A stretch of 64,000 bases of DNA, from positions 1 to 64,000 of the forward strand of contig JAAWAN010000026.1 of NCBI GenBank assembly GCA_022792175.1, given 5' to 3'. The translations under genes were made by a program, and so were the position numbers. Positions 45,152 to 54,749 of the stretch are shown here, piece after piece. How positions within the stretch are numbered: the stretch's first letter is position 1; every line of letters begins with the position of its first letter. The notes under the pieces are model-generated. The model saw only the letters and a list, made by a program, of their open reading frames with translations, was not told where the DNA came from and searched no databases. This DNA comes from Provencibacterium sp. (GTDB lineage Bacteria > Bacillota > Clostridia > Oscillospirales > Ruminococcaceae).

Positions 45152-45925
45152 CTAAAAGCCCTCCTGGCCCTTTGGGGGCAGATAGCCCTCGATAATCTCC
45201 AGAATGCTGTCTTTGCAGATGTTGCCCCCGAGAAGAGAGCCGTCCGGCGAGACGCAGAGCGAGCGGATATCCGAGGGGTCCTGCTCGTAGGGGTTTGCAG
45301 GTGCCTTTTCCCCCTCGAAATATTCGCTGAGATAGGAAAGCGCATTGCCGCTCAGGAAGATGAGGTTGCCCTCCGAGGCGGGAATGCCCATCTCTTCAAA
45401 CTCCCGCAGGATTTCGGCGGTCCTTTGGTCATAGGGGTTTTGCGCCTTTTCCCCTTTAAGCCAGGCGGGGTGCGCTTTTAGCAGGATGCCCTCGGCTTTT
45501 ACCGCCCCGGCAAACGCCTTCACCGGCTGCAGGGGGATGCTCTCCTGATGAAACGCATCCACCGACAGAAGAACCGCATTCACGCCGCTTTCGGCAAGCC
45601 CCTTTGCAACCTCTTTGATTTTCTGAATATCCCGGCTGAAAAATCCGTTGGTGATGAGCTGCCTGCTGGGGATATTCATCTGCCTGGCGGCGGTATGGAC
45701 TTTAAAGACCTCCTCCGGATAGAGCAGCGGCTCCCCGCCAAAGGTCATCAGCGAGCGGATGGCTGTTTTTTCGCAGAGCTGGCGGACCGCCCGGGCGGCC
45801 GCCTCCCCATCGATATGTCCGCCGCCCGCCGCATGCTCGCCCTGCGAGCAGTGCCTGCAGCGTCCGGTGCAGGCGAGGGTAATCAGAAATTCCAGGCGAT
45901 TAAGGTTTTGCAGATACCGGTTCAT
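45152..45925 (-). CDS. Radical SAM protein
   Basis: A 257-residue radical SAM protein with the cluster motif CTGRCRHC (Cys-x3-Cys-x2-Cys, residues 19-26) and the SAM-binding FGGEPLLYPEEV (about 62-73). The C-terminal part has only two cysteines (LCVSPDG and NICKDS), so it is at most a reduced SPASM-like tail. Such proteins often modify peptides, but no precursor peptide gene is seen next to it. It is paired with the P-loop kinase gene; their joint role is unknown. Confidence 0.83.
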   Translation of the reverse strand: MNRYLQNLNRLEFLITLACTGRCRHCSQGEHAAGGGHIDGEAAARAVRQLCEKTAIRSLMTFGGEPLLYPEEVFKVHTAARQMNIPSRQLITNGFFSRDIQKIKEVAKGLAESGVNAVLLSVDAFHQESIPLQPVKAFAGAVKAEGILLKAHPAWLKGEKAQNPYDQRTAEILREFEEMGIPASEGNLIFLSGNALSYLSEYFEGEKAPANPYEQDPSDIRSLCVSPDGSLLGGNICKDSILEIIEGYLPPKGQEGF

Positions 45926-45983
45926 CCCAGCTCCTCCTTGCCGACTTCGTTTTCCGCTAAAAAAGCGGACGGGCTACCCGACA

Positions 45984-46035
45984 AAAAACGGCCCCGGCGC
46001 AGCCTCTTTTGAAAGCGGAGGCCGCATCGGGGCTA
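45984..46035 (-). terminator. Terminator after dnaJ
   Basis: On the minus strand a GC-rich stem with small internal loops (about 46033-46018 with 46007-45990) is followed by GTTTTTTG. It ends the heat-shock operon. Confidence 0.8.
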
Positions 46036-46049
46036 AAGAAAGAAGGGGG

Positions 46050-47204
46050 TCAGCTCATTATATCCTTCAGCTTGTCGAAAAAGCCCTTGCGTTTTTCATA
46101 GTTGCGGTCGTTCATCAGCTTTTCAAAGTCGCGCAGCGCATCCTTCTGCTTGCCGGACATGTTTTTGGGCACTTCGATGTTCACCCGCACATACTGGTCG
46201 CCCCGTCCGCGGCCGCCGACATATTGAATGCCCTTGTTGCGCAGCCGGAAAACGGTGCCCGGCTGGGTGCCGTCCGGCACGTTGTAGCTGACCTTGCCGT
46301 CAATAGTGGGAACGGTAATCTCATCGCCGAGCGCGGCCTGGGCAAAGGTGAGCGGGATATCACACCAGACATCGAACCCGTCGCGCTCAAAAAGCGGGTC
46401 GGGCCGCACTGAAACGGTGATGTTGACATCTCCCGCCGGGCCGCCGTTAAGGCCGCTGTCTCCCTGCCCGCGCAGTACAAAGGTCTGCCCGTCGTCGATA
46501 CCGGCCGGGACGCTGACCTCCAGCTTTTTCTGGCGGCGCACCCGGCCGAGCCCGCGGCAGTCGGGACAGGGCTGGGTGATAATTTTGCCCTTGCCGGAGC
46601 ACTTCGAACAGGGCTTCACTGTTTGAATAACGCCGAGCGGCGTGCGCTGGGAAACGCGCACCTGGCCGCTGCCGCCGCATTCTGAGCAGGTTTCGGCATG
46701 CGAGCCAGCCTTCGCGCCGGTTCCTGAGCAGGCGGAGCACTGCTCAAGATGCGGAACGCTGACCTCCTTTTTGCACCCCTTGGCAGCCTCCATAAAGGTG
46801 AGCGCGAGGCTGATGCTCACATTGTTGCCGCGGATGGGCGCATTAGGATCGCGCGTGCGGGTGGAGCCGCCGAAGCCGAAGCCGCCTCCGAAAAAGCTGT
46901 CAAAAATATCGCCGATATCGCCGAAATCAAAGCCGCCGGTGCCATAGGCCGCGCCGCCGCCCCCGCCATAGCTCGGATCAACGCCCGCATGGCCGAACTG
47001 ATCGTAGCGCGCGCGCTTCTGGGAATCGGAGAGCACCTCATAGGCCTCGTTTACTTCTTTAAAATGGGCCTCCGCTTCCTTATCGCCGGGATTCAAATCG
47101 GGATGGTATTTTTTGGCCATCTGCCGGTAAGCCTTTTTCAGCTCATCCTCTGAGCAGCCCTTAGATACACCGAGCACCTCATAATAATCTCTCTTGTCCG
47201 GCAA
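46050..47204 (-). CDS. dnaJ: Chaperone DnaJ (Hsp40)
   Basis: A 384-residue type I DnaJ, the DnaK co-chaperone. The J domain (1-70) has the HPD motif in [15 protein letters not shown] Gly/Phe-rich segment (about 75-120) follows, and then a zinc domain with four repeats of Cys-x2-Cys-x-Gly-x-Gly ([32 protein letters not shown]). The C-terminal substrate-binding domains end the protein. It is the last gene of hrcA-grpE-dnaK-dnaJ, 208 bases after dnaK. Confidence 0.97.
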   Translation of the reverse strand: MPDKRDYYEVLGVSKGCSEDELKKAYRQMAKKYHPDLNPGDKEAEAHFKEVNEAYEVLSDSQKRARYDQFGHAGVDPSYGGGGGAAYGTGGFDFGDIGDIFDSFFGGGFGFGGSTRTRDPNAPIRGNNVSISLALTFMEAAKGCKKEVSVPHLEQCSACSGTGAKAGSHAETCSECGGSGQVRVSQRTPLGVIQTVKPCSKCSGKGKIITQPCPDCRGLGRVRRQKKLEVSVPAGIDDGQTFVLRGQGDSGLNGGPAGDVNITVSVRPDPLFERDGFDVWCDIPLTFAQAALGDEITVPTIDGKVSYNVPDGTQPGTVFRLRNKGIQYVGGRGRGDQYVRVNIEVPKNMSGKQKDALRDFEKLMNDRNYEKRKGFFDKLKDIMS

Positions 47205-47412
47205 GGTATCACCCTCTCGTTACCAATTTAAGTCTGGATGGGCCTGTCAACATGCCCTTTGATTTTAAAAAAATTGCGTTTTTATCCGGCCGCGGCACAG
47301 AGCCCCGACCGGGTTTTGAAAACCCCTTTTCAGCAAAAGACACAGCCGCGCCCTTTACCCCAAAGAAGAGGGGAAGGGGTATTGCGCCCCGTCCCCTCTC
47401 TCAGGCATGTCT

Positions 47413-49260
47413 TTATTTGCTGTCATCTACCTCGCGGAAGTCGGCATCCACATAGCCGTCGTCCCCGCTGCTGCCGCCCATATCCGGGCCGGGTCCGGCC
47501 TGCGGATCCTCTGCGCCCGGCTGCGGGCCGGCCTGCTTATACAGCTTTTCGCTCAGCTCATAGAAGGATTTCTGCAGCTCATCCGAGCGGGATTTGATGG
47601 CGTCGGCATCATCGCCCTTGAGCGCTTCCCTGAGCGCATCAATCTTGCCGTTTACCTCGCTCTTCTCGCTTTCGGAGAGCTTGTCGCCGAGGTCGGAAAC
47701 GGTCTTTTCGCACTGATAGCAGAGCTGTTCGGCGTTGTTGCGGGTTTCGACCGCCTCGCGGTTTTTCTTATCCTCTTCGGCAAACTGCTCCGCTTCCTTG
47801 ACGGCGCGCTCGATATCATCCTTCGACATGTTGGTCGAGGAGGTGATGGTGATATTCTGCTCCTTGCCGGTGCCGAGGTCTTTGGCCGAAACATGAACGA
47901 TGCCGTTCGCATCAATATCAAAGGTGACCTCAATCTGAGGAACGCCGCGGCGGGCAGGGGCGATTCCGTCGAGGTGGAACATGCCGAGCGTCTTGTTGTC
48001 GCGGGCCATTTCGCGTTCGCCCTGCAGCACATGCACCTCAACCGAGGTCTGGTTATCAGCAGCGGTCGAGAAAATCTGCGATTTCTTGGTCGGGATGGTG
48101 GTGTTGCGGTCAATGATTTTGGTGAAGACGCCGCCGAGCGTTTCAATGCCGAGGGAGAGCGGGGTTACATCGAGCAGCAGCAGACCCTTGACATCGCCGC
48201 CGAGAACGCCGGCCTGGATGGCCGCGCCGACAGCGACGCATTCATCCGGATTGATGCCCTTGAAGGGGTCCTTGCCGGTGATGCCCTTGACCGCCTCCTG
48301 AACGGCGGGGATACGCGAGGAGCCGCCCACCAGCAGAATCTTGTTGAGGTCGGAGGCGGAAACACCCGCATCGCTCATCGCGCGGCGGACCGGGCCCATC
48401 GTCGCCTCCACGAGATCGGCAGTCAGCTCATTGAACTTCGCGCGGGTGAGGGTGATATCGAGGTGCTTCGGGCCGGTGGCGTCGGCCGTGATGAAGGGGA
48501 GATTGATGTTGGCGGTGGTCATGCCAGAGAGTTCAATTTTTGCCTTCTCGGCCGCCTCCTTGAGGCGCTGCATGGCCATTTTATCCTGCGAGAGGTCGAT
48601 GCCGTTCGACTTTTTGAATTCGGCAACCAGGTAGTTTATCACCCGCTCATCGAAATCGTCGCCGCCCAGGCGGTTGTTGCCGGCAGTTGCGAGAACCTCC
48701 TGAACGCCGTCGCCCATCTCGATAATCGAAACGTCGAAGGTGCCGCCGCCCAGGTCGTAGACCATAATCTTCTGGTCCTGTTCCTTTTCAATGCCATAGG
48801 CCAGTGCGGCCGCGGTCGGCTCGTTGATGATGCGCTTAACATCGAGCCCGGCGATGCGTCCGGCATCCTTGGTGGCCTGGCGCTGGGCATCGGTGAAGTA
48901 GGCGGGGACGGTGATGACCGCTTCGCTCACCGTTTCACCGAGATAGGCCTCTGCATCGCTCTTGAGCTTCTGCAGAATCATGGCGGAAATTTCCTGCGGA
49001 GTGAATTTCTTGTTGTCGATGGCGACATGGTAATCGGAGCCCATGTGGCGCTTGATGGACATCACCGTGCGGTCCGGGTTGGTGATGGCCTGCCGCTTGG
49101 CGACGGTGCCGGTCATCCGCTCGCCCTCTTTGGAGAAGGCGACAACCGAGGGGGTCGTGCGCGCCCCTTCGGGGTTTGCGATAACGACGGCCTCGCCGCC
49201 CTCCATCACGGCAACACAGCTATTGGTAGTACCCAGGTCGATACCAATGATTTTTCCCAT
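47413..49260 (-). CDS. dnaK: Chaperone DnaK (Hsp70)
   Basis: A 615-residue Hsp70. It shows the N-terminal phosphate loop [32 protein letters not shown], the [14 protein letters not shown] motif and the interdomain linker region before [14 protein letters not shown]. The C-terminus is Gly-, Pro- and Asp-rich and ends in DADFREVDD. It refolds and protects proteins with DnaJ and GrpE. The gap to grpE is 68 bases. Regulation is expected from CIRCE upstream of hrcA. Confidence 0.97.
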   Translation of the reverse strand: MGKIIGIDLGTTNSCVAVMEGGEAVVIANPEGARTTPSVVAFSKEGERMTGTVAKRQAITNPDRTVMSIKRHMGSDYHVAIDNKKFTPQEISAMILQKLKSDAEAYLGETVSEAVITVPAYFTDAQRQATKDAGRIAGLDVKRIINEPTAAALAYGIEKEQDQKIMVYDLGGGTFDVSIIEMGDGVQEVLATAGNNRLGGDDFDERVINYLVAEFKKSNGIDLSQDKMAMQRLKEAAEKAKIELSGMTTANINLPFITADATGPKHLDITLTRAKFNELTADLVEATMGPVRRAMSDAGVSASDLNKILLVGGSSRIPAVQEAVKGITGKDPFKGINPDECVAVGAAIQAGVLGGDVKGLLLLDVTPLSLGIETLGGVFTKIIDRNTTIPTKKSQIFSTAADNQTSVEVHVLQGEREMARDNKTLGMFHLDGIAPARRGVPQIEVTFDIDANGIVHVSAKDLGTGKEQNITITSSTNMSKDDIERAVKEAEQFAEEDKKNREAVETRNNAEQLCYQCEKTVSDLGDKLSESEKSEVNGKIDALREALKGDDADAIKSRSDELQKSFYELSEKLYKQAGPQPGAEDPQAGPGPDMGGSSGDDGYVDADFREVDDSK

Positions 49261-49328
49261 AGTAAAAAAACCTCCCGATTTATCAATTCGATGTTTTTAT
49301 AGAATAAGACTTATCTGTTTTGGCCGTT

Positions 49329-49883
49329 TCAGTTGGCAACCGTTACCATCGCGTAGCGGATAACCCGGTCGCCGATGCGGTAGCCCTTCTGCAGCACCGC
49401 CGAAACCACGTTTTCACCGAGTGAATCATCCTCAACGTGCATGACGGCGTTGTGCAGGTTGGCATCAAAGGGATCGCCTGCCGCGCCGATTTCCTCCACC
49501 TTGAGATCCTTTAAAGTAGCAAGCAGGCTGTCGTAGATCATAACAATGCCCTTTTTGAATTCGGCATCGGCGCACTCAAAGGCGAGCGCCCGCTCAAAGC
49601 TGTCTACAACCGGGAGAAATTTCTCCACTGTTCCCGCTACTGCCGAGGGATAAACCGCTTCCTTCTCGCGCTGGCTGCGTTTGCGGAAGTTGTCGTATTC
49701 GGCGAGCGTGCGCAGGTAGCGGTCGTTGAGCGCATCGTATTTTCTGCGCCGCAGCTCCTCGAGTTCGTCCTCCTTCTTTTCCGGCTTCTCTTCGGCAGCC
49801 GGGGTCTCCCCGGCTGCCGGCTCTTCCACTTCAGCGGCCGGCTCCTCCGGCAGAATCTCCTCCTGTTTTTCCTTTTCGTTCAA
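49329..49883 (-). CDS. grpE: Nucleotide exchange factor GrpE
   Basis: A 184-residue GrpE, which releases ADP from DnaK. The acidic N-terminal 35 residues are low-complexity (Glu, Pro, Ala), followed by a long helix with the conserved RYLRTLAEYDNFRKRSQREK. The C-terminal beta domain contains FDANLHNAVMHVED and VLQKGYRIGDRVIRYAMVTV. The start is TTG at 49883 behind AAGGGG. It lies between hrcA and dnaK. Confidence 0.95.
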   Translation of the reverse strand: MNEKEKQEEILPEEPAAEVEEPAAGETPAAEEKPEKKEDELEELRRRKYDALNDRYLRTLAEYDNFRKRSQREKEAVYPSAVAGTVEKFLPVVDSFERALAFECADAEFKKGIVMIYDSLLATLKDLKVEEIGAAGDPFDANLHNAVMHVEDDSLGENVVSAVLQKGYRIGDRVIRYAMVTVAN

Positions 49884-49968
49884 CTGCTTTATTCCCCTTT
49901 CGTCTGCTGGGGGGCTGCCCCTGCGGCCTTACCGCGCTAACTATGAAATTCCCTCCGGCAGCCATTTT

Positions 49969-50994
49969 CTAACGGCTGTAGGTATCCGAAAGGAGTTTGC
50001 CCAGCGTAGTTGCAAAATAAGCGAGATGCGGCATCAGCCGCGCATAATCGAGCCGCACCGGGCCGATGACGCAGATAGCGCCCACGCTGTCATCGGTAAT
50101 GCGGTAATGGGCGACAATCACCGAGCAGCGGCAGAGCTCCTGCTCACGGTTCTCCTTGCCAATCATCACCCGGATAGCCTCCTCATCCGAGCAGAGGACC
50201 GAACGCATGCGTTCGCGGGAGGAGAGAAGATTAAACAGGTCATAGGCCGAGTTCCAGAGCTCGGGATAGGAGAGCAGGTTCCCCTCCCCGCTGTGGCAGT
50301 AGGGCCCATCGAAAATTTCCTTGCACAGCTCGAAGATGGCGGCCAAAAGCGGCGTAAACAGCCGCGAATATTCGCCCATCGAAACGGCGACCGCGTTGAT
50401 GAAGCTGAGTGAAACCTCATAGAGTGAGCGCCCGCTCAGCCGGGAGTTGGCAAACTTGGTGAAAAACCCGCAGATGTCCGGCGTTACCCGAAAATCCACC
50501 CGGCAGATTTTGCTTTTGATAACCCCGTTGTTGGCCAGCACCATGATAACCACCGTTCGCTCGTCGGCAGGGATAAGCTCCACCCGCCCGACATAGACGC
50601 TTTTGGCGGTAATCGTGGTGGCGGCGGCCGCGCAGCCGGTATACTCTGCCAGCCGCTCGGTCGCATCGGCGATCAGCCGGTCAGGGTCGGGGTCGCCGAC
50701 GTTAAAGCAGGCATCCAGCTCATCGCGCTCTCGGGGGGAAAGGATTTCGGGAGCCATCAGCCGGTCGATATAGACGCGGTAGCCCAGATGGGAAGGGACC
50801 CTTCCCGCCGAGGTATGCGGCTGCTCCAGAAGCCCCATATCAAACAGGGCGCTCATTTCGTTGCGCACAGTCGCCGGGGAAACGGTGATGCCCTCCATCG
50901 TGCAGACGGTCTTGCTGCCGACAGGCTCCCCTGAACGGATATACTGCATGACGATGGCAGCCAGGATTTTCAGCTTTCGTTCATCCAGTTCCAC
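49969..50994 (-). CDS. hrcA: Heat-inducible transcription repressor HrcA
   Basis: A 341-residue repressor that binds CIRCE and needs GroEL for activity. The N-terminal winged helix is ERKLKILAAIVMQYIRSGEP with VSPATVRNEMSALFDMGLL; the HrcA core continues with HTSAGRVPSHLGYRVYID. I chose GTG 50994: it has AGAAGG seven bases upstream and fits the family N-terminus. The ATG at 51012 has no ribosome site and lies almost on the CIRCE element. It is the first gene of the operon and represses it. Confidence 0.93.
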   Translation of the reverse strand: MELDERKLKILAAIVMQYIRSGEPVGSKTVCTMEGITVSPATVRNEMSALFDMGLLEQPHTSAGRVPSHLGYRVYIDRLMAPEILSPRERDELDACFNVGDPDPDRLIADATERLAEYTGCAAAATTITAKSVYVGRVELIPADERTVVIMVLANNGVIKSKICRVDFRVTPDICGFFTKFANSRLSGRSLYEVSLSFINAVAVSMGEYSRLFTPLLAAIFELCKEIFDGPYCHSGEGNLLSYPELWNSAYDLFNLLSSRERMRSVLCSDEEAIRVMIGKENREQELCRCSVIVAHYRITDDSVGAICVIGPVRLDYARLMPHLAYFATTLGKLLSDTYSR

Positions 50995-51021
50995 CGCCGC
51001 GCCTTCTTTCATTTTTCTGTT

Positions 51022-51048
51022 TTAGCACTCATGTATCTCGAGTGCTAA
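51022..51048. promoter_or_regulatory. CIRCE operator
   Basis: A perfect match to the consensus TTAGCACTC-N9-GAGTGCTAA (51022-51030 and 51040-51048). It overlaps the expected transcript start of hrcA and is the HrcA binding site. Confidence 0.98.
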
Positions 51049-51052
51049 ATAT

Positions 51053-51081
51053 AATGTATCACGCGCTTTCGGGATTGTCAA
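51053..51081 (-). promoter_or_regulatory. Promoter of the hrcA operon
   Basis: On the minus strand a perfect TTGACA (51081-51076), a 17-base spacer and TACATT (51058-51053), directly upstream of CIRCE. Confidence 0.85.
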
Positions 51082-51164
51082 GAGGCTTCATAATTTATTT
51101 ACATAATCCTGGGATTTTCCCTTCAGGCTTCTGCCGGCTCATCCGGAAAAGCGGTATTTTTGGC

Positions 51165-51193
51165 TTGACAGCCGGGCGGGATGCTGGGATAAT
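51165..51193 (+). promoter_or_regulatory. Promoter of the TIM-barrel protein gene
   Basis: TTGACA (51165-51170), a 17-base spacer and GATAAT (51188-51193), about 85 bases before the start codon. Confidence 0.75.
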
Positions 51194-51279
51194 CGAAGAT
51201 ATGGAAAGTCTTTTTCCCGGCCGCTGCGGGCGCCTCAGGGAGAGGGCCGCAGCCGCAAGTTTTTTGGAATGGAGAACCG

Positions 51280-52083
51280 ATGAAAATGCATATAGGAGTA
51301 TCGACTGCCTGCTTTTATCCCGCCCCTACCGAAGAGGCGCTGCTGCTGGCTGCGCATTCAGGCGCACCCTGCACGGAAATTTTTATCAATGCCGATTCGG
51401 AGTTTCGCCCCGGTTTTTTTGACCGGCTGGCAGCCTCTGCCAGGGAAAGCGGGATAGAGGTCGTTTCCATCCATCCCTTTACCTCGGGGATGGAGCCCAT
51501 TTTATTTTTTTCCGATTACCCCCGGCGGATGCAGGATGGGCTGGAGATGTACCGCCGCTTTTTCGGGCTGGCCGCCCGCATCGGCGCGCGCTATTTTGTG
51601 CTGCATGGCGCACGCGCCGAGTCGGCACTGCCGGATGAGGAGCTTTTCGAGCGGTTTATGATGCTGCGCCGGCTGGCCGCCGGGGAGGGGGTGCGGCTGC
51701 TGCAGGAGAATGTTGCCCGCTGCAAAAGCCGATCTCCTGATTTTATCCAAAAAATGCGCGACTGCCTGGGCGGGGAGGCAGAATTTGTGCTGGACACCAA
51801 GCAGGCGCTGCGCTCGGGTGTTTCTATCGAGGAGATGCGCCGGGCGATGGGGGAGGGCCTGCGGCATGTGCATATCAGCGACTGCAGCGCGCAGAAGGAC
51901 TGTGTACTCCCCGGCAGGGGGCAGCTGGATATTGCCGGCTTTTCCCGGCTGCTTTCCGGGAGCGGCTATCAGGGGGATGTGATGCTGGAGGTTTATCGGG
52001 ACAGCTACGATGAGGTGCAGGAGCTGTTTTCCTCCTATCGCTATCTGGCCGGGCAGATGCGGCAGGGAGAAGAGGTTTTTTAG
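51280..52083 (+). CDS. Sugar phosphate isomerase/epimerase family TIM-barrel protein
   Basis: A 267-residue protein of the xylose isomerase-like TIM-barrel family (AP endonuclease 2 superfamily). Motifs of the metal site can be recognised: EIFINADSEF, VVSIHPFTSG, YFVLHGARAE, LLQENVARCKS, VLDTKQAL, HVHISDCSA and VMLEVYRDS. Each supplies a His, Glu or Asp at the end of a strand. Members isomerise or epimerise sugars, inositols or keto acids; the substrate is unknown here. It is a single gene with its own promoter, divergent from hrcA. Confidence 0.85.
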   Translation: MKMHIGVSTACFYPAPTEEALLLAAHSGAPCTEIFINADSEFRPGFFDRLAASARESGIEVVSIHPFTSGMEPILFFSDYPRRMQDGLEMYRRFFGLAARIGARYFVLHGARAESALPDEELFERFMMLRRLAAGEGVRLLQENVARCKSRSPDFIQKMRDCLGGEAEFVLDTKQALRSGVSIEEMRRAMGEGLRHVHISDCSAQKDCVLPGRGQLDIAGFSRLLSGSGYQGDVMLEVYRDSYDEVQELFSSYRYLAGQMRQGEEVF

Positions 52084-52157
52084 CAAAGCCGGGTGTTCTT
52101 TTGAGAGAAAAAGGGGACAAAACCCGCTTGTTTTCCGGAATTTTTTAGCAGTTCGGG

Positions 52158-52186
52158 TTGTATAACCGGGCGGAAAATGCTATGAT
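52158..52186 (+). promoter_or_regulatory. Promoter of nrdR-marR
   Basis: TTGTAT (52158-52163), a 17-base spacer and TATGAT (52181-52186). The leader to the nrdR ATG would be about 250 bases. Confidence 0.7.
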
Positions 52187-52445
52187 ATAATTAAGTAAAT
52201 TCAAAATAGCAGCGCCGTTTTGAAGGGCAGGCACAGCCCGCCGGCAGAGGGAATTCACCGGATTTCAGGGCGTCTTTTCAATCAGGGCCGCCGAAGGCGG
52301 CCTGTTACAAGAGTAAACGCCGGCAGCATTTGAAAAGAATGCGGTTTCTTTTCAGCCGCTCTGGTTATAAAGCGGTTGAAAAAAGTCAAGGCCAAACAGC
52401 AGCCGGTGCCGCAGACCCTTACATCAGCATGAAGGAGGAAAGCGG
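52187..52445 (+). ncRNA. Long structured 5' leader of nrdR, unidentified
   Basis: Two good hairpins can be seen: 52283-52304 (CAGGGCCGCC/GGCGGCCTG, loop GAA) and about 52348-52385 (TTTTCAGCCGCT/AGCGGTTGAAAA). The second is followed by AAAA, not a T-run, so it is not a plain terminator. I recognise no known riboswitch family, and no open frame with a ribosome site. Confidence 0.4.
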
Positions 52446-52910
52446 ATGAAGTGTCCCTATTGTTTTTATCAGGAAAGCAAGGTGGTTGATTCCCGGCCGA
52501 CCGATGAGGGGGAGCGCATTCGCCGCCGGAGGGAATGCCTGAGCTGCGGCAAACGTTTTACCACCTATGAGGTGATAGAAACAACGCCGCTGATGGTCGT
52601 GAAAAAGGACCGATCCCGCGAGCAGTTTAACCGGGAAAAGCTGTTGACCGGTCTGTTGCGCGCGTGCGAAAAGCGGCCTGTTTCGCTCAAAACGCTGGAA
52701 GGCGTCGTCGACGACATCGAGCTTTCGCTGCAAAATTCCCTGGAACGCGAGGTCTGTACCGAAAAAATCGGTGAGATGGCCATAGAGCGCCTCAAGGGGA
52801 TCGATGAGGTTGCCTATGTGCGCTTCGCCTCGGTCTATCGCCAGTTTAAGGATATTCACTCTTTTATGGAAGAGCTTAACGCAATCCTGCGGACAAAAGA
52901 ACAGGATTGA
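52446..52910 (+). CDS. nrdR: Transcriptional repressor NrdR
   Basis: A 154-residue regulator of ribonucleotide reductase genes. The zinc ribbon is CPYC (3-6) with CLSCGKRF (about 32-39), and the ATP-cone domain (about 46-136) includes [16 protein letters not shown] and [13 protein letters not shown]. It senses ATP/dATP and binds NrdR boxes. The ribosome site is AAGGAGG. No ribonucleotide reductase gene is in the window. marR follows after 15 bases. Confidence 0.95.
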   Translation: MKCPYCFYQESKVVDSRPTDEGERIRRRRECLSCGKRFTTYEVIETTPLMVVKKDRSREQFNREKLLTGLLRACEKRPVSLKTLEGVVDDIELSLQNSLEREVCTEKIGEMAIERLKGIDEVAYVRFASVYRQFKDIHSFMEELNAILRTKEQD

Positions 52911-52925
52911 TCAAAGGAGCTGCAG

Positions 52926-53405
52926 ATGGAGCAAGCAACCACAAACGAACGCACCGTTTTTACCTTTATGGTTTTGACGCACGAGAAGCTGCTCAAGCCC
53001 TATATGGATCACTTTCGGGAAACGCTTAGCCCCATGCAGCTGAGCGTTTTGGGGCTGCTTGAGGCCTATGGAATGATGTCGATGACCGAGCTCTCGGAAA
53101 AGCTGCACACCACCCGCCAGCAGATGACACAGATTGTGGCGCGCCTGTTTGATATCGGCGTTGTAGAGCGCCATCCGGATGAAAGGGACCGCCGGCTAAT
53201 CAAGATACGGCCGACCGAGAAGGCACAGGCGCTGCTTACAGAGGGCGCGCGCAGCTTTGTTCGGGAGGTGCTCGGCATGGCCGGAAGGCTGGGGGAGGAT
53301 GAGCAGCAGCTGCTGCGGGCAATGGAAACAGCCAACCGAATTCTGCCGCGCCTGACGAACGGCGCTGTGGAGTCCGGCGGCTCCTCCTGCATCCCCGGAG
53401 AGTGA
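52926..53405 (+). CDS. MarR-family transcriptional regulator
   Basis: A 159-residue winged-helix protein of the MarR type. The recognition region is MTELSEKLHTTRQQMTQIVA (about 49-68) followed by the wing RHPDERDRRLIKI, the usual D-x-R-D-x-R motif. It binds DNA as a dimer, and many members respond to phenolic ligands. It is the second gene after nrdR. Its targets are unknown; the alkylation repair genes on the other strand are its neighbours. Confidence 0.9.
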   Translation: MEQATTNERTVFTFMVLTHEKLLKPYMDHFRETLSPMQLSVLGLLEAYGMMSMTELSEKLHTTRQQMTQIVARLFDIGVVERHPDERDRRLIKIRPTEKAQALLTEGARSFVREVLGMAGRLGEDEQQLLRAMETANRILPRLTNGAVESGGSSCIPGE

Positions 53406-53477
53406 GAGGCTTTCCGGCCCGCTTTTTGCGCGGCTGTGCGGCCGGAATTTCTGGCCTCCTTTTATGAAAAATCATTT

Positions 53478-53525
53478 AAACAGCGCTCCGGCAGGTATTG
53501 AACCCCGCTGGAGCGCTGTTTTTCT
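53478..53525. terminator. Bidirectional terminator between marR and tag
   Basis: A stem of about 15 bp (53478-53492 with 53507-53521, one mismatch) with AAA before it and TTTTT after it. Confidence 0.85.
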
Positions 53526-53568
53526 GCCGCCTTTTTTATTCTGAGGAAGGGTAAAAAAATATTCCGCT

Positions 53569-54132
53569 TTATTCCTCCCGGTGCTCCAGAAAACATCCTG
53601 TTTCATGGGAATAGATAACCCCCACTGCCTGCAGATAGGCATAAATAATGGTGGTGCCCACAAATTTCATCCCGCGCTTTTTAAGGTCTTTGGACAGCGC
53701 ATCGGAGAGCGGCGAAGAGCTTTTGCCCTTTTCGTAGAGGACGCGGCCCTCTGTCCAGCGCCAGAGATAGGCCTGAAAGCTTCCGAATTCCCGCTGAATC
53801 TCCAAAAACACCCGGGCGTTTATCACTGCCGCCCGGATTTTCAGGCGGTTGCGGATAATACAGGGATTATTCTGCAGGGCATTCAGCTTCTCCTCCCCGT
53901 AGGCGCAGACGGCCTTTGGGTCAAAGCCATCAAAGGCCTGGCGAAATGCTTCCCATTTGTTCAGAACGCATTCCCAGGACAGGCCCGCCTGAAAATTTTC
54001 TAAAATCAGCATCTCAAAGAGCTTTTTGTCCTCAAAAACCGGTACGCCCCATTCACAGTCATGATAGTGGATATAGCGGGGATTGGCGGGGTTCGCCCAG
54101 CAGCACCGCTTTTTCCCGTCCGCCCATTTCAT
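53569..54132 (-). CDS. tag: DNA-3-methyladenine glycosylase I
   Basis: A 187-residue Tag-family enzyme that removes 3-methyladenine from DNA. The N-terminal RCCWANPANPRYIHYHDCEWGVP and the C-terminal KFVGTTIIYAYLQAVGVIYSH with the final His (ETGCFLEH) contain the Cys/His zinc-snap ligands. The middle ILENFQAGLSWECVLNKW is the base-binding region. It forms a minus-strand group with two MGMT-type genes and so takes part in alkylation repair. Confidence 0.95.
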   Translation of the reverse strand: MKWADGKKRCCWANPANPRYIHYHDCEWGVPVFEDKKLFEMLILENFQAGLSWECVLNKWEAFRQAFDGFDPKAVCAYGEEKLNALQNNPCIIRNRLKIRAAVINARVFLEIQREFGSFQAYLWRWTEGRVLYEKGKSSSPLSDALSKDLKKRGMKFVGTTIIYAYLQAVGVIYSHETGCFLEHREE

Positions 54133-54197
54133 TTTTTGAAAGCTCCTCTCCTTTATGTGGCCCTTTGCGGCCGTTATGCGATAGATACCGGCGCCTG

Positions 54198-54737
54198 TTA
54201 AAGGGCCGTGCCCTTTTTGGGAAGAAAAAACGGCCGCATATCCACTCCCTCATGGGTGAGAAGGCAGACCTTTTTCTGCAGGCCGCCCGCATAGCCGGTC
54301 AGGCTTCCGCGGCTGCCAACCACCCGGTGGCAGGGGATGATGATGGAAATGGGGTTGTGCCCTACGGCCCCGCCCACCGCCTGAGCGGACATATGGGCAA
54401 GGCCACGGCGGGCGGCTATTTTCTGCGCAATCTCCTGATAGGTCGTCGTTTGGCCGTAGGGGATTTCGCAGAGGATTTTAAAGACCTCCCGGCGAAATTC
54501 GCTGCCTGCGGGCGCGAGAGGCAGTTCGCCGGCAGCGGGCCTTTCGCCCGCAAAATAGCGGTCGAGCCACCGTCTTGCCTGCAAAAGCAGGGGGGAATCC
54601 GGCCGATTTTGGCATTCCTCCCGCAGCGAAGAAAAAAAGTATTTCTGCCCCTCTATCCAGAGTCCGGCCAGGGCGCCGTTCCTTTCGGCCAGCGTCAGCA
54701 TGCCGACGGGGGAATCACATTGCAGCGTGTAAACCAT
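54198..54737 (-). CDS. ogt: Methylated-DNA-[protein]-cysteine S-methyltransferase
   Basis: A 179-residue suicide alkyltransferase. It has an N-terminal ribonuclease-like domain (about 1-80) and the C-terminal MGMT domain with PYGQTTTYQEIAQKI, the DNA-binding ARRGLAHMSAQAVGGAVGHN and the acceptor Cys in IIPCHRVVGSRG. It transfers methyl groups from O6-methylguanine to its own cysteine. It starts at 54737, twelve bases after the second MGMT-type gene. Confidence 0.95.
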   Translation of the reverse strand: MVYTLQCDSPVGMLTLAERNGALAGLWIEGQKYFFSSLREECQNRPDSPLLLQARRWLDRYFAGERPAAGELPLAPAGSEFRREVFKILCEIPYGQTTTYQEIAQKIAARRGLAHMSAQAVGGAVGHNPISIIIPCHRVVGSRGSLTGYAGGLQKKVCLLTHEGVDMRPFFLPKKGTAL

Positions 54738-54749
54738 CCTCTTCTCCTT

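Noticed and set aside
53478-53525. A tRNA-like sequence (GGTATTGAACCCC) after marR
   Set aside because: The sequence forms a simple terminator hairpin; no acceptor stem or anticodon arm is present.
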